DNA of 64,000 nucleotides, from assembly GCA_949126835.1 (NCBI GenBank), contig OX421507.1, positions 13,024,852-13,088,851 on the forward strand, in the 5' to 3' direction. A model generated the notes under the pieces. It ran no database searches. It was not told where the DNA came from and saw nothing but the letters and a program-made list of their open reading frames with translations. The position numbers were made by a program, and so were the translations under genes. This document shows positions 12,001-25,495 of this stretch, piece after piece. This DNA is from Anisus vortex. Lineage: Eukaryota > Mollusca > Gastropoda > Planorbidae. The stretch's first letter is position 1. Every line of letters starts with the position of its first letter.

Positions 12001-15000
12001 TTTCGTTTAAGATGATTTTATTTGTTATAAATTATATCACATAAAAAAAGTTTAAAGTATATCATTCCCCCTTTGCAATGAACGTACAGCTAAGTGTAAC
12101 AATTTGTCTTCATTAAAATTCCGAGGCTATCTCAGTATCTGTAAAGATGAACAGAACTCGAGCCAGACGTCGAGTGATTCAATGGCATTGTTCCCTATTG
12201 TGTGTGTGTGTGTGTATAAAACGTACTAACGAAATGATATCTTTATTTTAATTACCTCCGGTTATACACCGTATTCTAATTGAGTAATGAAGCTTGTCAA
12301 TACATTTTAAAGTGAATTTTCTTAATACGTAGTGTGTTTATAGATTTGTGTGTGTATCTATGTGTGTGTGTTCAAATACATTTACCTGAGTTCACATACC
12401 TGCATTTCCTTTCTCCTTCTCACGCCAACACACACACATCACAGCCGCTACTCATCACGGCTCATACATCCCTAAACTTTGATGTACCGCCCTCCCCACC
12501 TCCGCCCCTGTCTCCAAATCTCAGACATGCAGTACCCTGAAATCAGACAAAATGGGAACCACATTTTCACTTCCGGACCTGGTAACATTTCTTCTCTTGT
12601 AGACTGCCTGACTTTAAGCCCAAGATTTTACTGGCGGAAGGGGAGGGGTGGGTATGGTCAGCTGGAGCTGGTTGTTGGAAGAGTACGTATGTTGTTTAAA
12701 ACCAACTAGCACGGTTGATACTAACACAGACCAACATTCAGGTTTATGTTGTTGTTTTAATAAATTCTTGGCGTCTGTATATAGCACTCGGTCTACCGTC
12801 CGTCATTACACGTCCACAAAGGATGTCCCGTACAATCGCAGGCGAATGTCTGCCTTTTTTTAAGCCGCCCCATTAATATAAACCTGTTATTATGTTATAC
12901 CCATATATCAGCCATACACTTGACGTTAAGTTGACATATCACCTGATACGTTTATCTTGGCCGTTATTGTTTTATCCAGCACAAGTGTAATGTGAATTAT
13001 TTATGTATTATTTATGCTGGGGGCTGTTTTTAATTATTATTTTTATAGTCAGTTTTCTTGATTTTTCCCCCCTGTTTTTTTCAGGGGTAAGTGTCACGTG
13101 GTCCAGTACACCGACCTCAGGTCAGCCTGCAGCTTCGTCCCCAGCCCCGACCATTTCTTCTACATCCTCGCTTACCGGCCGGACAACCGGAGACTGGCTA
13201 CCACGCAGGGCGAGATCAGGGTGGGGCCGAGCCATCAGGTAGGTTTGTGTGTGTGTGAAGAAAACATTTCCCTCTGTCACTTGATCTTATCTTGACGGCG
13301 CTCTCTCACTCGTCTTTCCTTTTCTCTCCTCCATCTTTACCGCTCTCGTCGTCTGAGTTTTATCTTATCACCACTACTCCATTCCAGCGAACGAATTCGA
13401 ACAAAAAGAAAACCCTGACCGGCTTACGTTAAATATAGACTTGTGAGCACAACAGTGTGTACTGATGTCAGGTCATTGATACCAAAAAAATGTAAACTAG
13501 TCAGTATTCTACGTCATTGTATAAGGGCATAAATGGAAGCAGTAAAAAAAAAAGAAGAAATATTATGACATTTACAAATGATTACATTTTACAATGATGA
13601 TTACGGTAGTGTATTTTTGAAACCTGATAATGTTAGCGCTTTTTTTCTGTTTTTTGTTTTGTATCAGCAATAATCTAGACGTGAATTCTGAAGTCATTTT
13701 TTTAGACAAGTTAATAAAAAGTAAATGAATACTCACAAGGAAATAAAATGTATATAATAAAGAACAGTACTTAACCTTTTCTCCAATCGGTCAAACGATA
13801 AATGAATCTATAACAAACTACCTAAATACACAAACAACTCAACGAAAGTATGTGGTCATTTTTTTATTTGTTATACTGATTCTTCCATCAAGGCTTCCAT
13901 TTCGTTTTCCTCTACATCTGAGATCGGATGATATGGGTGGGGGGGATGGGGGCTCACAACTTAGATAGCCTAAGGCCTCACCACATTTAGTCAGGTGTTA
14001 TGAATTTATCCCACTAAGTTACCCCCCATTGTGTCGAGGTATCACTGAATTGAGCCCTGTTTATAAAATTGTCTTGTGGATTACCCACGTATGACGTAGA
14101 TAGACGATCTTTCTTTCTTTTTTTTTTATACGTGTGCATAATATTCTGGCCTCTTCTCTTGCTCTCCCCGCACACAAGCCCTCGGCGCATTCCTCGCTAC
14201 TTGGTGTACAAACTAATTTCCACGAGTCTGTGAGTTCTCCCGTCCTATCTTAGACACGTTGTTGAAATACACGTTGTTGTTTTGTTCGTTTTCTACTTTA
14301 GCGACTGGAAGTTGAACCCGCCTCCCCTCCCTTCCTTACCTTTATACGTTTTTTTTTAAAGAGAAAGGTGTAATATGGGGAAGGGGGTGGGGTGGAGACA
14401 GAATCAGTGGCACTGACTTCATTGCAGCTTATCGCACCGGGTTGAATTCTAGCTAAAGATGATACCATTGTTGCAGGTGGAAGGGGTGTTAGAGTAGTTG
14501 AGGGGCGGAAAGGGGCGGGCGTAGAGGTTTGTTGTACGACAGACAGCTGGTGGCCGTTTGATTACATGCTTTCTTTTTTCTCTCTCTCTCTTCCCCCCTC
14601 TCTCTTTCTCTCTCACTCACTCTCTCTTTATATTATGTTTGTATTTTATGTCTAGCTTGTTATTTACCGTTGTTTGCGTTTGACAACATCTCCTTTCTCT
14701 AGTTATCTCACGGAGAGTATGCGCCAGTGTGGAGGGGGGGGGCACCTGCAGTGGGGGAGGGTGGAGCCTGAAATAATAAAGGGTGGTGAGGGAAAAACAT
14801 AATATATAGTAATAAAAACAGCAACAAACAATACATGATTTCCCAATTCCCAAACTGTTACCACTAGTTTATCAGACTTTGACCGCCCTGGACTTTTTTT
14901 TTTCCTTTTTTTTTTAGGCTCGGCTCCCCGAATGTAAACCGGACACCCACCCAGCGGACATGCCGGAGAAGTGTGAGCACAGGGAGGAGATACGGTGGCG

Positions 15001-18000
15001 CCCCAACAGGGTGGTGGACGGGGATCTGCTGATGTACCTGGGCGCCGCAAGGTAAGTTTTGCCCATTGCTCAGCTTTGATTTGTTTTTTTTAATTTTCTA
15101 TTGTAGAGAGAGATATAGTTAAATCCGCTTTAAAAACATCAGTTGGAGCCTGTCAGATATTTAGACTGTGCGAGACAGTTAATACCTACTATATAGAGCA
15201 GCCCACCAAAGTTTAATGGCACGCAACACTACACACATGAGTAAACACTGTAGAACTCACCTTAAGTATTTGAACTAGCACTTCATTCTCTACAAGTTTG
15301 TCCATCTAGAAACACTTTGGTGTACATTGTTGATAGTTGGACGGGAGGGGGTGGAGATGTCTTGTTTGCTTATTTAACATTCGTGTTTAAACCTGCTTTG
15401 ACAAAGTCTTTGCTTTTAGATTAGGTAACAAAAGGCTTTTTCCTTTGTTTATTTGTTAGCTTTGTGTTAGTCATGTATTGAACCAGCCGCAAATGTTCCT
15501 AAAGTTTTCCGCCTATATTTGTGATTTTTTTTTTTTGTTTTTAACAGGAGCATTGCGGCCTTTGCCGGAATGTGTGGTGGCACCGCTGAGGACAGGTGCG
15601 AGGCTGAGGCCATGGACGAGACAACGGTGAACGCTCTTGACACGGTGAGTACATAGTAGGCACTATACGCCCTCACAACTCTATCCCAAAGTCTTCACCT
15701 GAAAACGATAATTCTTCCCACTATCTGCCCAAGTCTTTACGTGAAAACGACAATTCTTCTCACTTTCTGCCCAAGTCTATGTACAAAGAACGATTAACTC
15801 TTTGAGTTTATGGCGGCGTCCAGTCATATTATAATACATAAAAACCTCCCCATCGCCCAGGCCCCAACCATGACCCCCCCCCCCCCCGGGGGTTTAAAGT
15901 AGTGATTAAGTTTGCTTCACTTGGCATTGATTGGAAGCGGACATTGAGATAAATGATTGGTTCCTTTGTGTGATCGTGATTGACTCGAGCGCACGGCGAG
16001 AGACGCACGTGATGTGACTTTTTTTTAAATTCTCTCGCTCTTCCGAGAGTGTGCGTGTGATCGTGGAGGAGCCAATCCCCCCCTCCCCCCCCCCCACCGA
16101 ATCCTACTTGAGCCTGTTGTAGTGGTCACACAGGCATTGGGCTGAGGGGGGGGGAGTGATAACAAAAAGGACGCTAATGCAAACACTCATGGTACTAACG
16201 AGGGTGCCGTAACCATGGAAACCATGGCGCTGGACCCGTTCCTTTTTGCGCCTACGGTACATTTTCAACATAGGGGCGGGGTTGAGGGAGGCGGGTGGCC
16301 ACTGCAAGATCTACATTTAAATATCACACAGACAGGGTCCCTTTTAACAAACGCACTCGCGCACACCCAACGGTTTTTCTGGGCACTTCGGGCTCAACTT
16401 GTTTTGTTGCCCCCTAACACCATCGTCTTGGTTTCCTTTCACCCATAGTCGTCATTCCTTTTTGTGTGTAAACCGTATGCACTCTTCGTCCAGTGATGTT
16501 CTTTAGGTTGTGATTGTGACAAGAACAGCCACCCCCCCCCCGCCACCTCCCTTCCCATCCCTCCTGCGACTAGTAGACGAGTTGTATTCTCTGGGATACT
16601 ATTACTCACACATTAGCTTTAAAAGATCTGGCTAAATTTAGGGTTGGGGCGCATCGATAATATATAAGGCTGGTTGAACCGGGGGACGGGGGAGGAGTCT
16701 TAAGGTGAAAGGTTAACATGTAGACTGGTTAGAAATGTAAAAGGAGAGAGAGAGAGATACTTCAAGTGATACTGTGGTGCAGTTCCAAAGACTATCCTAT
16801 ATCGGATACTTTTATTTATTTCTATGCTTTGTATGTGGTGGAATTCACCATGTCCGACTCCATAACGTTTCTACATGTCTTCGCCTCATTGGTGTGTTTG
16901 GACTCAGTTTCTATATGCGCCATAATTCCACTTTGTCTGTAGATGCAAATTAAATGGTAACAATTATCTTTATACTTGTGTGAGAATCAGCTGCTATTCT
17001 TGTTTTAAACGAAACGTCTGAATCGGTTACATCAAAGAGGGAGAATGGTAAATGAGGGGAAGGGGGCGAGTTTCATCAATACTCAAACTGAGAGGTGGTA
17101 ACTCGTGCTAGACACCAGATAGAAAACTGATAGAACTGGGCGCGGGGGGGGGGGGGGGGGGGGGAGTGCGTCTGCTAAGATGATTTACTGCCACTCAAGC
17201 AAAACCCAGGTGTAGAATGCACAAGTCATTATTTTGTTATGGAGAAGGAAAATGGTGGTTTGGGGGAGGGGGGGCGGTGTGGGTGGGGGGGAGTGAGAAT
17301 TACCTCAGGTAAAGACGAGAACGAGAAACACACACACTTACGCACACACAAAGGGGAGAGTATGCACGTATTAAAGCCTATGAATTAGATAGCACGCGCG
17401 AGCACACAGAGAACAGAACTCGTTGAATGTTGATTGTGTAGAATGATTGTACGTGGGAAATGGAGAGGGGTGGAATAGAAACTATTTAAGGAATTCAAGG
17501 GGAGATTAGGAGGGAATTCCCTTGACTGCGATTGGCTGTTGTGCGTGCAGGTGCTGTATATGATTGGAATAAGCTTTAGAGATTTGTGATTGGCTACAAC
17601 GGCATCGGGCGTGTTTGTTTGTTTGTTTGTTGTTGTTTTTAACCCTCTTTGTGGTCAGAGTCAAAAGTCAGCTTTTTTGCCCACGCACCCACAGTGAACT
17701 CGGCGTGCAGCTCACTTTCTGTAGCTCCGTTTCGTAGTTGTTTTTGATCTACGTTTCCCTGATATTTCATCTACGGTTTTTCTGATATTTCATCTACGGT
17801 TTTCCTGATATTTCATCTACGGTTTTCCTGATATTTCATCTACGGTTTTCCTGATATTTCATCTATGTTTCCCTGATATTTCATCTATGTTTCCCTTATA
17901 TTTCATCTATGTTTCCCTGATATTTCATCCATGTTTCCCTTATATTTCATCTATGTTTCCCTTATATTTCATCTATGTTTCCCTGATATTTCATCCATGT

Positions 18001-21000
18001 TTCCCTTATATTTCATCTATGTTTCCCTGATATTTCATCTATGTTTCCCTGATATTTCATCCATGTTTCCCTTATATTTCATCTATGTTTCCCTTATATT
18101 TCATCTATGTTTCCCTTATATTTCATCTATGTTTCCCTTATATTTCATCTACGGTTTTTCTGATATTTCATCTACGGTTTTCCTGATATTTCATCTACGG
18201 TTTTCCTGATATTTCATCTACGGTTTTCCTGATATTTCATCTACGGTTTTCCTGATATTTCATCTATGTTTCCCTGATATTTCATCTATGTTTCCCTTAT
18301 ATTTCATCTATGTTTCCCTGATATTTCTTCCATGTTTCCCTTATATTTCATCTATGTTTCCCTTATATTTCATCTATGTTTCCCTGATATTTCATCCATG
18401 TTTCCCTTATATTTCATCTATGTTTCCCTGATATTTCATCTATGTTTCCCTGATATTTCATCCATGTTTCCCTTATATTTCATCTATGTTTCCCTTATAT
18501 TTCATCTATGTTTCCCTTATATTTCATCTACGGTTTTCCTGATATTTCATCCACGTTTCCTAGACATAAAATGTTCCACAATTAGTTTGTTTAACTTGAT
18601 ACTAAGTATGGGGTGTGGTCTATCTGCCATTCTGGAGAGTTCAATACTTCAATTCAGGTATGTGTGTATTGTACCCCCCCCCCTTTTTTTTTCTCCCGTG
18701 GTCTGATCATCAATTGGGGTTGGGGGGTGGGGGGTGCTCAAACTCCCCAGGCTTTAAGATCTTCACGTTGGCGTTGCCTGAAACAGAAATATAAATAACA
18801 AAAACTCTTTATCATCAATGTATTGCTTTGATCCATTTCTCTACGTATAGTCTGTCTACGTTTGCCCCCAAACAAACAAACAAATAAGGAATAAAAAATA
18901 ACACATCAAAGCTTTCAAAGTTTTTAAATGTTCATAAGCTAGTTTGTGTGTGTGTGTCTGTGTGTGTGTTTTTTATGCATAATATAATAGTTTGAAAAGC
19001 CAGGGGTCCTTAATGTGAACCAACACAATGTCTGCATTGAAGGAGGTTTCTTTCTTCACCTGTTGGAAGTTAGATAATTGGGAGAGGGGGTAGTTTGAAT
19101 GTGTGTTCGGAAAGGGGGGGGGCACAAGATGTAAACATTACTGGTACTTGACCTTTCGGTTGTGGGTGGTGGTGAGAGGGGGGGGGCATGGAACTGAAAT
19201 GGGTATGCGGGTCTTTTGTTTTCTGGTCTGGTGGGGGCATGTACGTGTTAAAACCCTGCCTCCGTGGGGGCCCCATGTTTGCAATGACCCTTCCCGCCTC
19301 GCAAGCTACGACGTGCTGGTCACTTTCTATTGCTCCGTTTCGTACAATTATGTTTCTTCCACGATGTATCATCATCCACATTTCCTTAAACATTTCATCC
19401 ACGTTTGCATGATGTATCATCATCCACATTTCCTTAAACATTTCATCCACGTTTCCATGAGCTTATAAGTTATAACATATAAAATTTAAAAAATAAATAG
19501 CATAAAAAAAGAAGAAAATTATAAACGAAAGAGAGCCATAAAGCGAAAACGAGGGAAGAAAAAATAACAAAGAAGAACTGAGCCTAATGATCAAAAGTTT
19601 TTTGACTTTGTATGAGATTGAAGAACTTGTCTTTCGGCGACTTTCTAAGATTTTAATTAAATGTATATTGATGTTTCCTTGCTTGATTTTTTTAAATCAG
19701 CTCAAAGTTAAAAGCCATTTAAAAAAATAACATAAACGAAAAAACATAAAATTATAGTCTAGGGTAGTTTATTAGTGTGGTGTGTAGCGTGCTGGTGTGC
19801 TTTGTAGTGTGCTTGAGTTGTGTAGTGTGCTTGAGTTGTGTAGCGTGCTTGAGTTGTGTAGCGTGCTTGAGTTGTGTAGCGTGCTTGTGGTGGTGTGTAG
19901 CGTGCTTGTGGTGGTGTGTAGCGTACTGGTGGTGGTGTGTAGCGTGCTTGTGGTGTGTAGCGTGCTGGTGTGCTTTGTAGTGTGTTTGAGTTGTGTAGCG
20001 TGCTTGATGTGGTGTGTTAGAACGTCACCGAGTCTTGTGTCGCTTATGTAGTGTAAAACACGACAGTGAGAGCCATTCCCTAGAACTTTGTCTGTCCCCG
20101 ATAATATGTTCTAGACCTAAAGCGCCCTTATTGGGGAGGGTAGGGGGGGGGGGGGGGCTCGCAGTTGGGGACGTAAGGGCATCGAACTCACCGATAATCG
20201 TGTAGAGCTGCCCTCTGCGGTTTGCCTGTCGTAGTTCCCCTGATTGAGACTGCTATTCTCCCTTGTGACTTCAAACACTGTACAGGTGTGAGACAAGAAG
20301 AGCGTGCGTGGCAGCTGCAGGTGAAACTCAAGGTGTGATGTCGGAATCAACCGTGAGCTGTGGAGTAGGTTCTACCGTGAGCTGTGGGAGTAGGTTTTTT
20401 TCTTTCTGGGTGCTTATCATAGGGCGTCTCTAGAACTCTGGGTTCCACTGATGAAGCTAGAACTTGTCGGTTTTGTTTAATATGCCATACAATCACATAA
20501 TATGTCGGGCGGGGGAGGGGGAGAGAAAGTTTGGTGGAGGGGGCTGATTATTTCTATCACCCTTCCCCCCGACCACCACCAGCACGCCGCCTATTTCATT
20601 ACTTACCGGCCTAACGCCTTGCGCCGTACCTTCTCTCGTTTTACCCAGAATCCCCTTTTTAACTCTCGACAATTTTACGAGCACACATTATGTGGATTTT
20701 AAAGTTAAAATCAAGATACAACGGGCTTGGAGTTAACAATTTTAAAATAAGGAAACAACGGCAGATTTATTTTCACATAGGCCTTCAAAAACGTTCGCTG
20801 TCAGTTTGTTTTATTTTTTATGATCACACAGGTTTTTATAGATGCACAAAAAGTACCGTTGGCTTAACATGAATTTAAAATTGAAACCGGGAAACTCCCG
20901 TCTGCTACTACCTCTCTACCAGTGGTTTTCAAAACAACTGGGGTCAGCGGAACAATAGGAGACCGCGGGCCTTATGTTGATATACAACTATATGCAATGT

Positions 21001-24000
21001 TAATCAGAGTTAAATTTTTATCGTACATTTTCGTCAAAGAGTCCGCAGACCATTCAGAAACATTTCTAAGTGACAGCCAGGTCAAAAATATTGTTATTAA
21101 AGGTTGAGACGCACTGCTGTGTACTAACATTTGCTTTGCATTAGAACGTTTATAAATAAGTAAACGTTCATTTTGTTTTTACAAGTTCTCTTTAAACAGT
21201 TTTAAGCTGGAATCGTTTTATGTTTTTTTTTTTTAAAGTAATAATATGATGTAATAAAACAATGTATTAAAAATATTAGGTCGTCTTTGTTTTTAATAAA
21301 TTCACGTCTGCAGTCTAGAATTTGTAAAGAGCCTGGACTGGAATAACAAAAATATGCACACACCGAGCAGAACATGGGGGAAGGGGCGGGAATGCACATC
21401 GTGTTTGAAATTATAAACATAAGGAAGGCAGATGGGAAGGGATTTGTGGGCTAGGCATGGGAGAGAGAAAGAAGGGCGCTCTAAATATTTTTTCCACTCC
21501 CCTGCGTGTGTGTGGGGTGCTTGCTGATTTTAAGGCGGTGCACTCGTTTACAAATTGTTTCCACGATACTGCAAATGATTTGATGCGAACGGAGCTTCTG
21601 CGAGGGCCATCAAAACGCAACATGTCTGATGCTATAACCATTCCGTTGACATTACCTCGCCTCCATTTTCTCTCTCTCTCTCCTTTCTCTATTCATTCCT
21701 TTCAACAAGTAAGGAGGGGTGGGGAGGTGGGGGAGTAAACGCCGCGAGACTTGTTTAGCAGTGAAGCGCCTTTTCGTTACCGCTGCTCTGTGTACGTCTT
21801 GATAGATGAGGAGTAGATTCTATGAGACCCTCGCGCACAGCCTCGTTTAAAAAAAAAAAAAAGCCACACCACTCGCGGTTGATTATCCGAGAAGCCGCAG
21901 CGTGCATTCATCCTGGTCTGTTTCTTTTCTTGTCTTCTCTAGAACTGTGACAAATGTGTCTCTTTCCAACTCTCTTTCTCTCTCTCTCTCTTTCTTCCTA
22001 TTTCTGTTTTCGTTTGTCTTCTCTTCCACAATCTTTACCTTCCTCATTTCTTGACTTCTCCATCTTTCTCTCTCGACTTTTTTTTTCTGCATCCCACTTC
22101 CTTTATCTCGCAATCCATCTCCCCCACATCTTATCCCACTTATTTTTTCTCCCTCTCTTTCCATCCCTCCATCGTTCACCAACTCCTTCCCCTTCTCTAT
22201 CTTTATTTCTTCTCCGATAGAAGAGGGCCGTGCATGATACACCAGCATATCAAAACTCTAGTCTAGTCCCTACTAATGCCCGCTTCATATAGACTAGTCT
22301 CGATAAAACAGTTGTTTGTTTTTTGGTGTACACTAGTAACCCAATACTGTCATGTCCGCCTTAACATTAACTAACAACTCTAGTTTGTGCTTGCACATCC
22401 TCAACATTTATTTTTGTTTTTGCACACTGGGATGTTTAGGGTTAAGGATGTTGTTTTACTTTTTTAACACTTATCCAGGTGCATTACCTCGTGCTATCAA
22501 AGCTGCGTTTCCTTTCAGACACACACACACATACACATAAGAAAACCACGTCCTTTCAGACACACACACACACATAAGAAAACCACGTCTTTTCAGACAC
22601 ACACACACACACACACACATAAGAAAACCACGTCTTTTCAGACACACACACATAAGAAAACCACGTCTTTTCAGACACACACACATAAGAAAACCACGTC
22701 TTTTCAGACACACACATACACATAAGAAAACCACGTCTTTTCAGACACACACACATACACATAAGAAAACCACGTCTTTTCAGACACACACACACATAAG
22801 AAAACCACGTCTTTTCAGACACACACACACATAAGAAAACCACGTCTTTTCAGACACACACACATACACATAAGAAAACCACGTCTTCAGTGGCTCCTTG
22901 CCTGGTCTATGTCAATAATGAGCAGTGTGATAAAGTAAAATACCCGTCGGACCAAATTGATCATAGTGTTGGTGAAGCAGCGTTTCACCAGTTTCTGAGG
23001 CCACGGCATACTAGGGGATGTGTGGCGAGTGTAATGCCCAGGTACCATTCAGAGCTGGGTAGACTCAGGGACACCATCGATTCCCGGGACAAATATCCTA
23101 ACCCAGGACCTTCGCTCTGCAGTGAGTTTTACGTAAATCTGAACATTTTCCATGAGATTTGATTGCTTATTTTGAAGGAGGGATGTGGTGGGTGGGTCTG
23201 TTTATGTTAAATGTTGAAGATACCCCGAATGAACAAGTACTGGTTGCTACCGAAAGACCATTCGTTGACTAGCTCCCAGTGTGCCGTGGTCTTGTGTTGC
23301 TGTGTTAAAGATAATGAAAGAAAATACAAGTCTAGTTGTCTTCTTCGCTTTTATTACGCCCAGGTTTAAATTATATCCCGCTAATGGTGAGCAGACATGT
23401 TGCATTGTATGTGAGTGTGCTGCGAGATGCTTACGCTTATTAAGCTGTAGTGGGGCTACTTAGTTGCGACCTTACATCTGACGTCACTAAAGACCAATGT
23501 CTTTTAAGGTTAAAACTTAAAACTGGACGTTGTGCTTGGGTCTATACATTCAAATAACGTCATTGCTTTATGCTATTCATTGTATTAAGCATATTTTTTT
23601 TAACCGGTGGATAGTATTGAAATATTCATTTTGTATTCTTCGGAAACCTACAAATACTTTATTTAGAACCGTATCTCGCTCATTCTGATAGGATGCATAA
23701 AAAAACATCAACACATTCTGGCACGCAAATAGTTCATGTGATAATTTTAAGTATTTTTTTGTATCCATTCATTGTCTTTACACCAACCTGTATTACAACT
23801 GATTGTGCTCCACAGCTCCACAAACACAACTACGACACGTCCAAGTCCCTGCAGGCCCTGGTCAAAGGTCCGTCTGTCGCCTACACGGAGAAAAAGTGGA
23901 ACGAGGAAGACATTGTAAGTATTTCACTCTGCAATTTTTCAATGGATGAATGTAGGTTTTTACTATTTATTTCTGGCCTGGTGACGTTTCAATTGGGTTG

Positions 24001-25457
24001 CTAAGCTTGGGTGCTCTGGTGATTGTTTCCCGATGCGTTTGGGTGTAAAGTCAAGTATTTAAAAAGATATTTAGAGGGACATTTTGGGTGTAAAGTCAAG
24101 TATTTAAAAAGATATTTAGAGGGACATTTTGGGTGTAAAGTCAAGTATTTAAAAAGATATTTAGAGGGACATTTTGGGTGTAAAGTCAAGTATTTAAAAA
24201 GATATTTAGAGGGACATTTTGGGTGTAAAGTCAAGTATTTAAAAAGATATTTAGAGGGACATTTTGGGTGTAAAGTCAAGTATTTAAAAAGATATTTAGA
24301 GGTACATTTTGGGTGTAAAGTCAAGTATTTAAACAGATATTTAGAGGTACATTTTGGGTGTAAAGTCAAGTATTTAAAAAGATATTTAGAGGGACATTTT
24401 GGGTGTAAAGTCAAGTATTTAAAAAGATATTTAGAGGGACATTTTGGGTGTAAAGTCAAGTATTTAAACAGATATTAAGAGGTACATTTTGGGTGTAAAG
24501 TCAAGTATTTAAACAGATATTTAGAGGGACATTTTGGGCTCCGTTGCTTATTAGGACATATTTTGTGTACTATGAGAAACCACTAAGGATTTCGCAATAT
24601 ACCAAAATAGGCTATGTAAGATCCACTGAGGCCTGAGGGCCTCTGTAAGTGTTGAAAAGCTACCAGAGACTTTATACAATCAGTTATGAATACGCTGGCT
24701 TCCTATTAATCGCCCCATGGATCGGTGCACAGTTTTGGGGGAGCAGAAGATGTAATGGATTCACGATTACTGTCTCATACAGCTTCGCCCCGCCGGCTCC
24801 GGTTACCGGTTCAACCTCACATTTAGCCGTTGCTACACATCAAGACTTCCCCCTTTTCTTTTTACCTGACAGCGAAAATAAAACATTACCGTGTCTTGAA
24901 TCGACTCCGCCCCCTCACCGCCCTTCAAGCGCTGGCAATCAACATTGAATCTGATAAACCGATTCATTCCTTTTGCAACATCTGAATGCTAAGGAAAGAA
25001 AACTGCATCCGTAGCAAAAGTTTTATTTGTTTTCATTAATCTCAGTTTTCTTTTATTGCCGTTATTATTTGTATTCTATTAGCTTTAAATTAAAAGAAAA
25101 CACTTTCCACGTTGACTTATAGTTCACCAGGCTTGAGCTTGTCCTTAAAATAGAATTATTTCAAAGCTATTTGTTGTTGTTGTGTTTCTGACAACTACGC
25201 CAGCCACAAGTTTTGTCAAGATCAAATTGTATTCTTTAATTAATTGTGAATGAAAAATATTATTGAGTATATAAGTTAGGGACCCGCAAATTAGTGTCCG
25301 CCATGTTCATTTCCCCATCTCTCTCTTTTAAATTTTGTCTCTTTTTCTCGTTCTTTCATTCTTTTTCATTTTCTCCCGTTCTCTCTTTCATCTTATTTTC
25401 TTTATATTTCATTCTTTTCCCAACTTTCTTCTTTTCTCTATATCTATGTCTTCTCTC

Positions 25458-25495
<38 letters not shown>

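Larger units (their letters stand above)
6096..13084 (+). other. intron between w1 and w2
   Basis: This 7.0 kb intron has no supported exon. It holds a two-copy 33-bp repeat at about 9422-9491, GT-rich patches near 9990-10045 and a large 28-bp minisatellite at 11330-11985. Runs of C or G of 9-12 bases occur (6820, 8281, 10567, 10868, 11014). CpG frequency is not reduced. Confidence 0.5.
15645..23815 (+). other. intron between w4 and w5
   Basis: An 8.2 kb intron rich in tandem repeats: a 22/23-bp minisatellite at 17755-18562, a 48-bp duplication at 19363-19458, an 18-bp repeat at 19770-20010, a CA-linked repeat at 22515-22885 and an inverted SINE at 22930-23112. A 21-base G run lies at 17144-17164. 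No coding exon was found. Confidence 0.5.

Noticed and set aside
17931..18706. Hydrophobic repeat frames that could look like a membrane protein
   Set aside because: They come from the 22/23-bp minisatellite.
24001..24478. Open frames of about 150 residues on both strands
   Set aside because: Both are translations of the 45-bp tandem array and mirror each other; neither has flanking gene structure.
4133..24535. CRISPR-like arrays
   Set aside because: The tandem arrays have no unique spacers between repeats, and the DNA is clearly eukaryotic.
24649..24948. 99-residue plus-strand frame
   Set aside because: No similarity to any family I recognise and no splice signals at its ends that fit the gene's phase.
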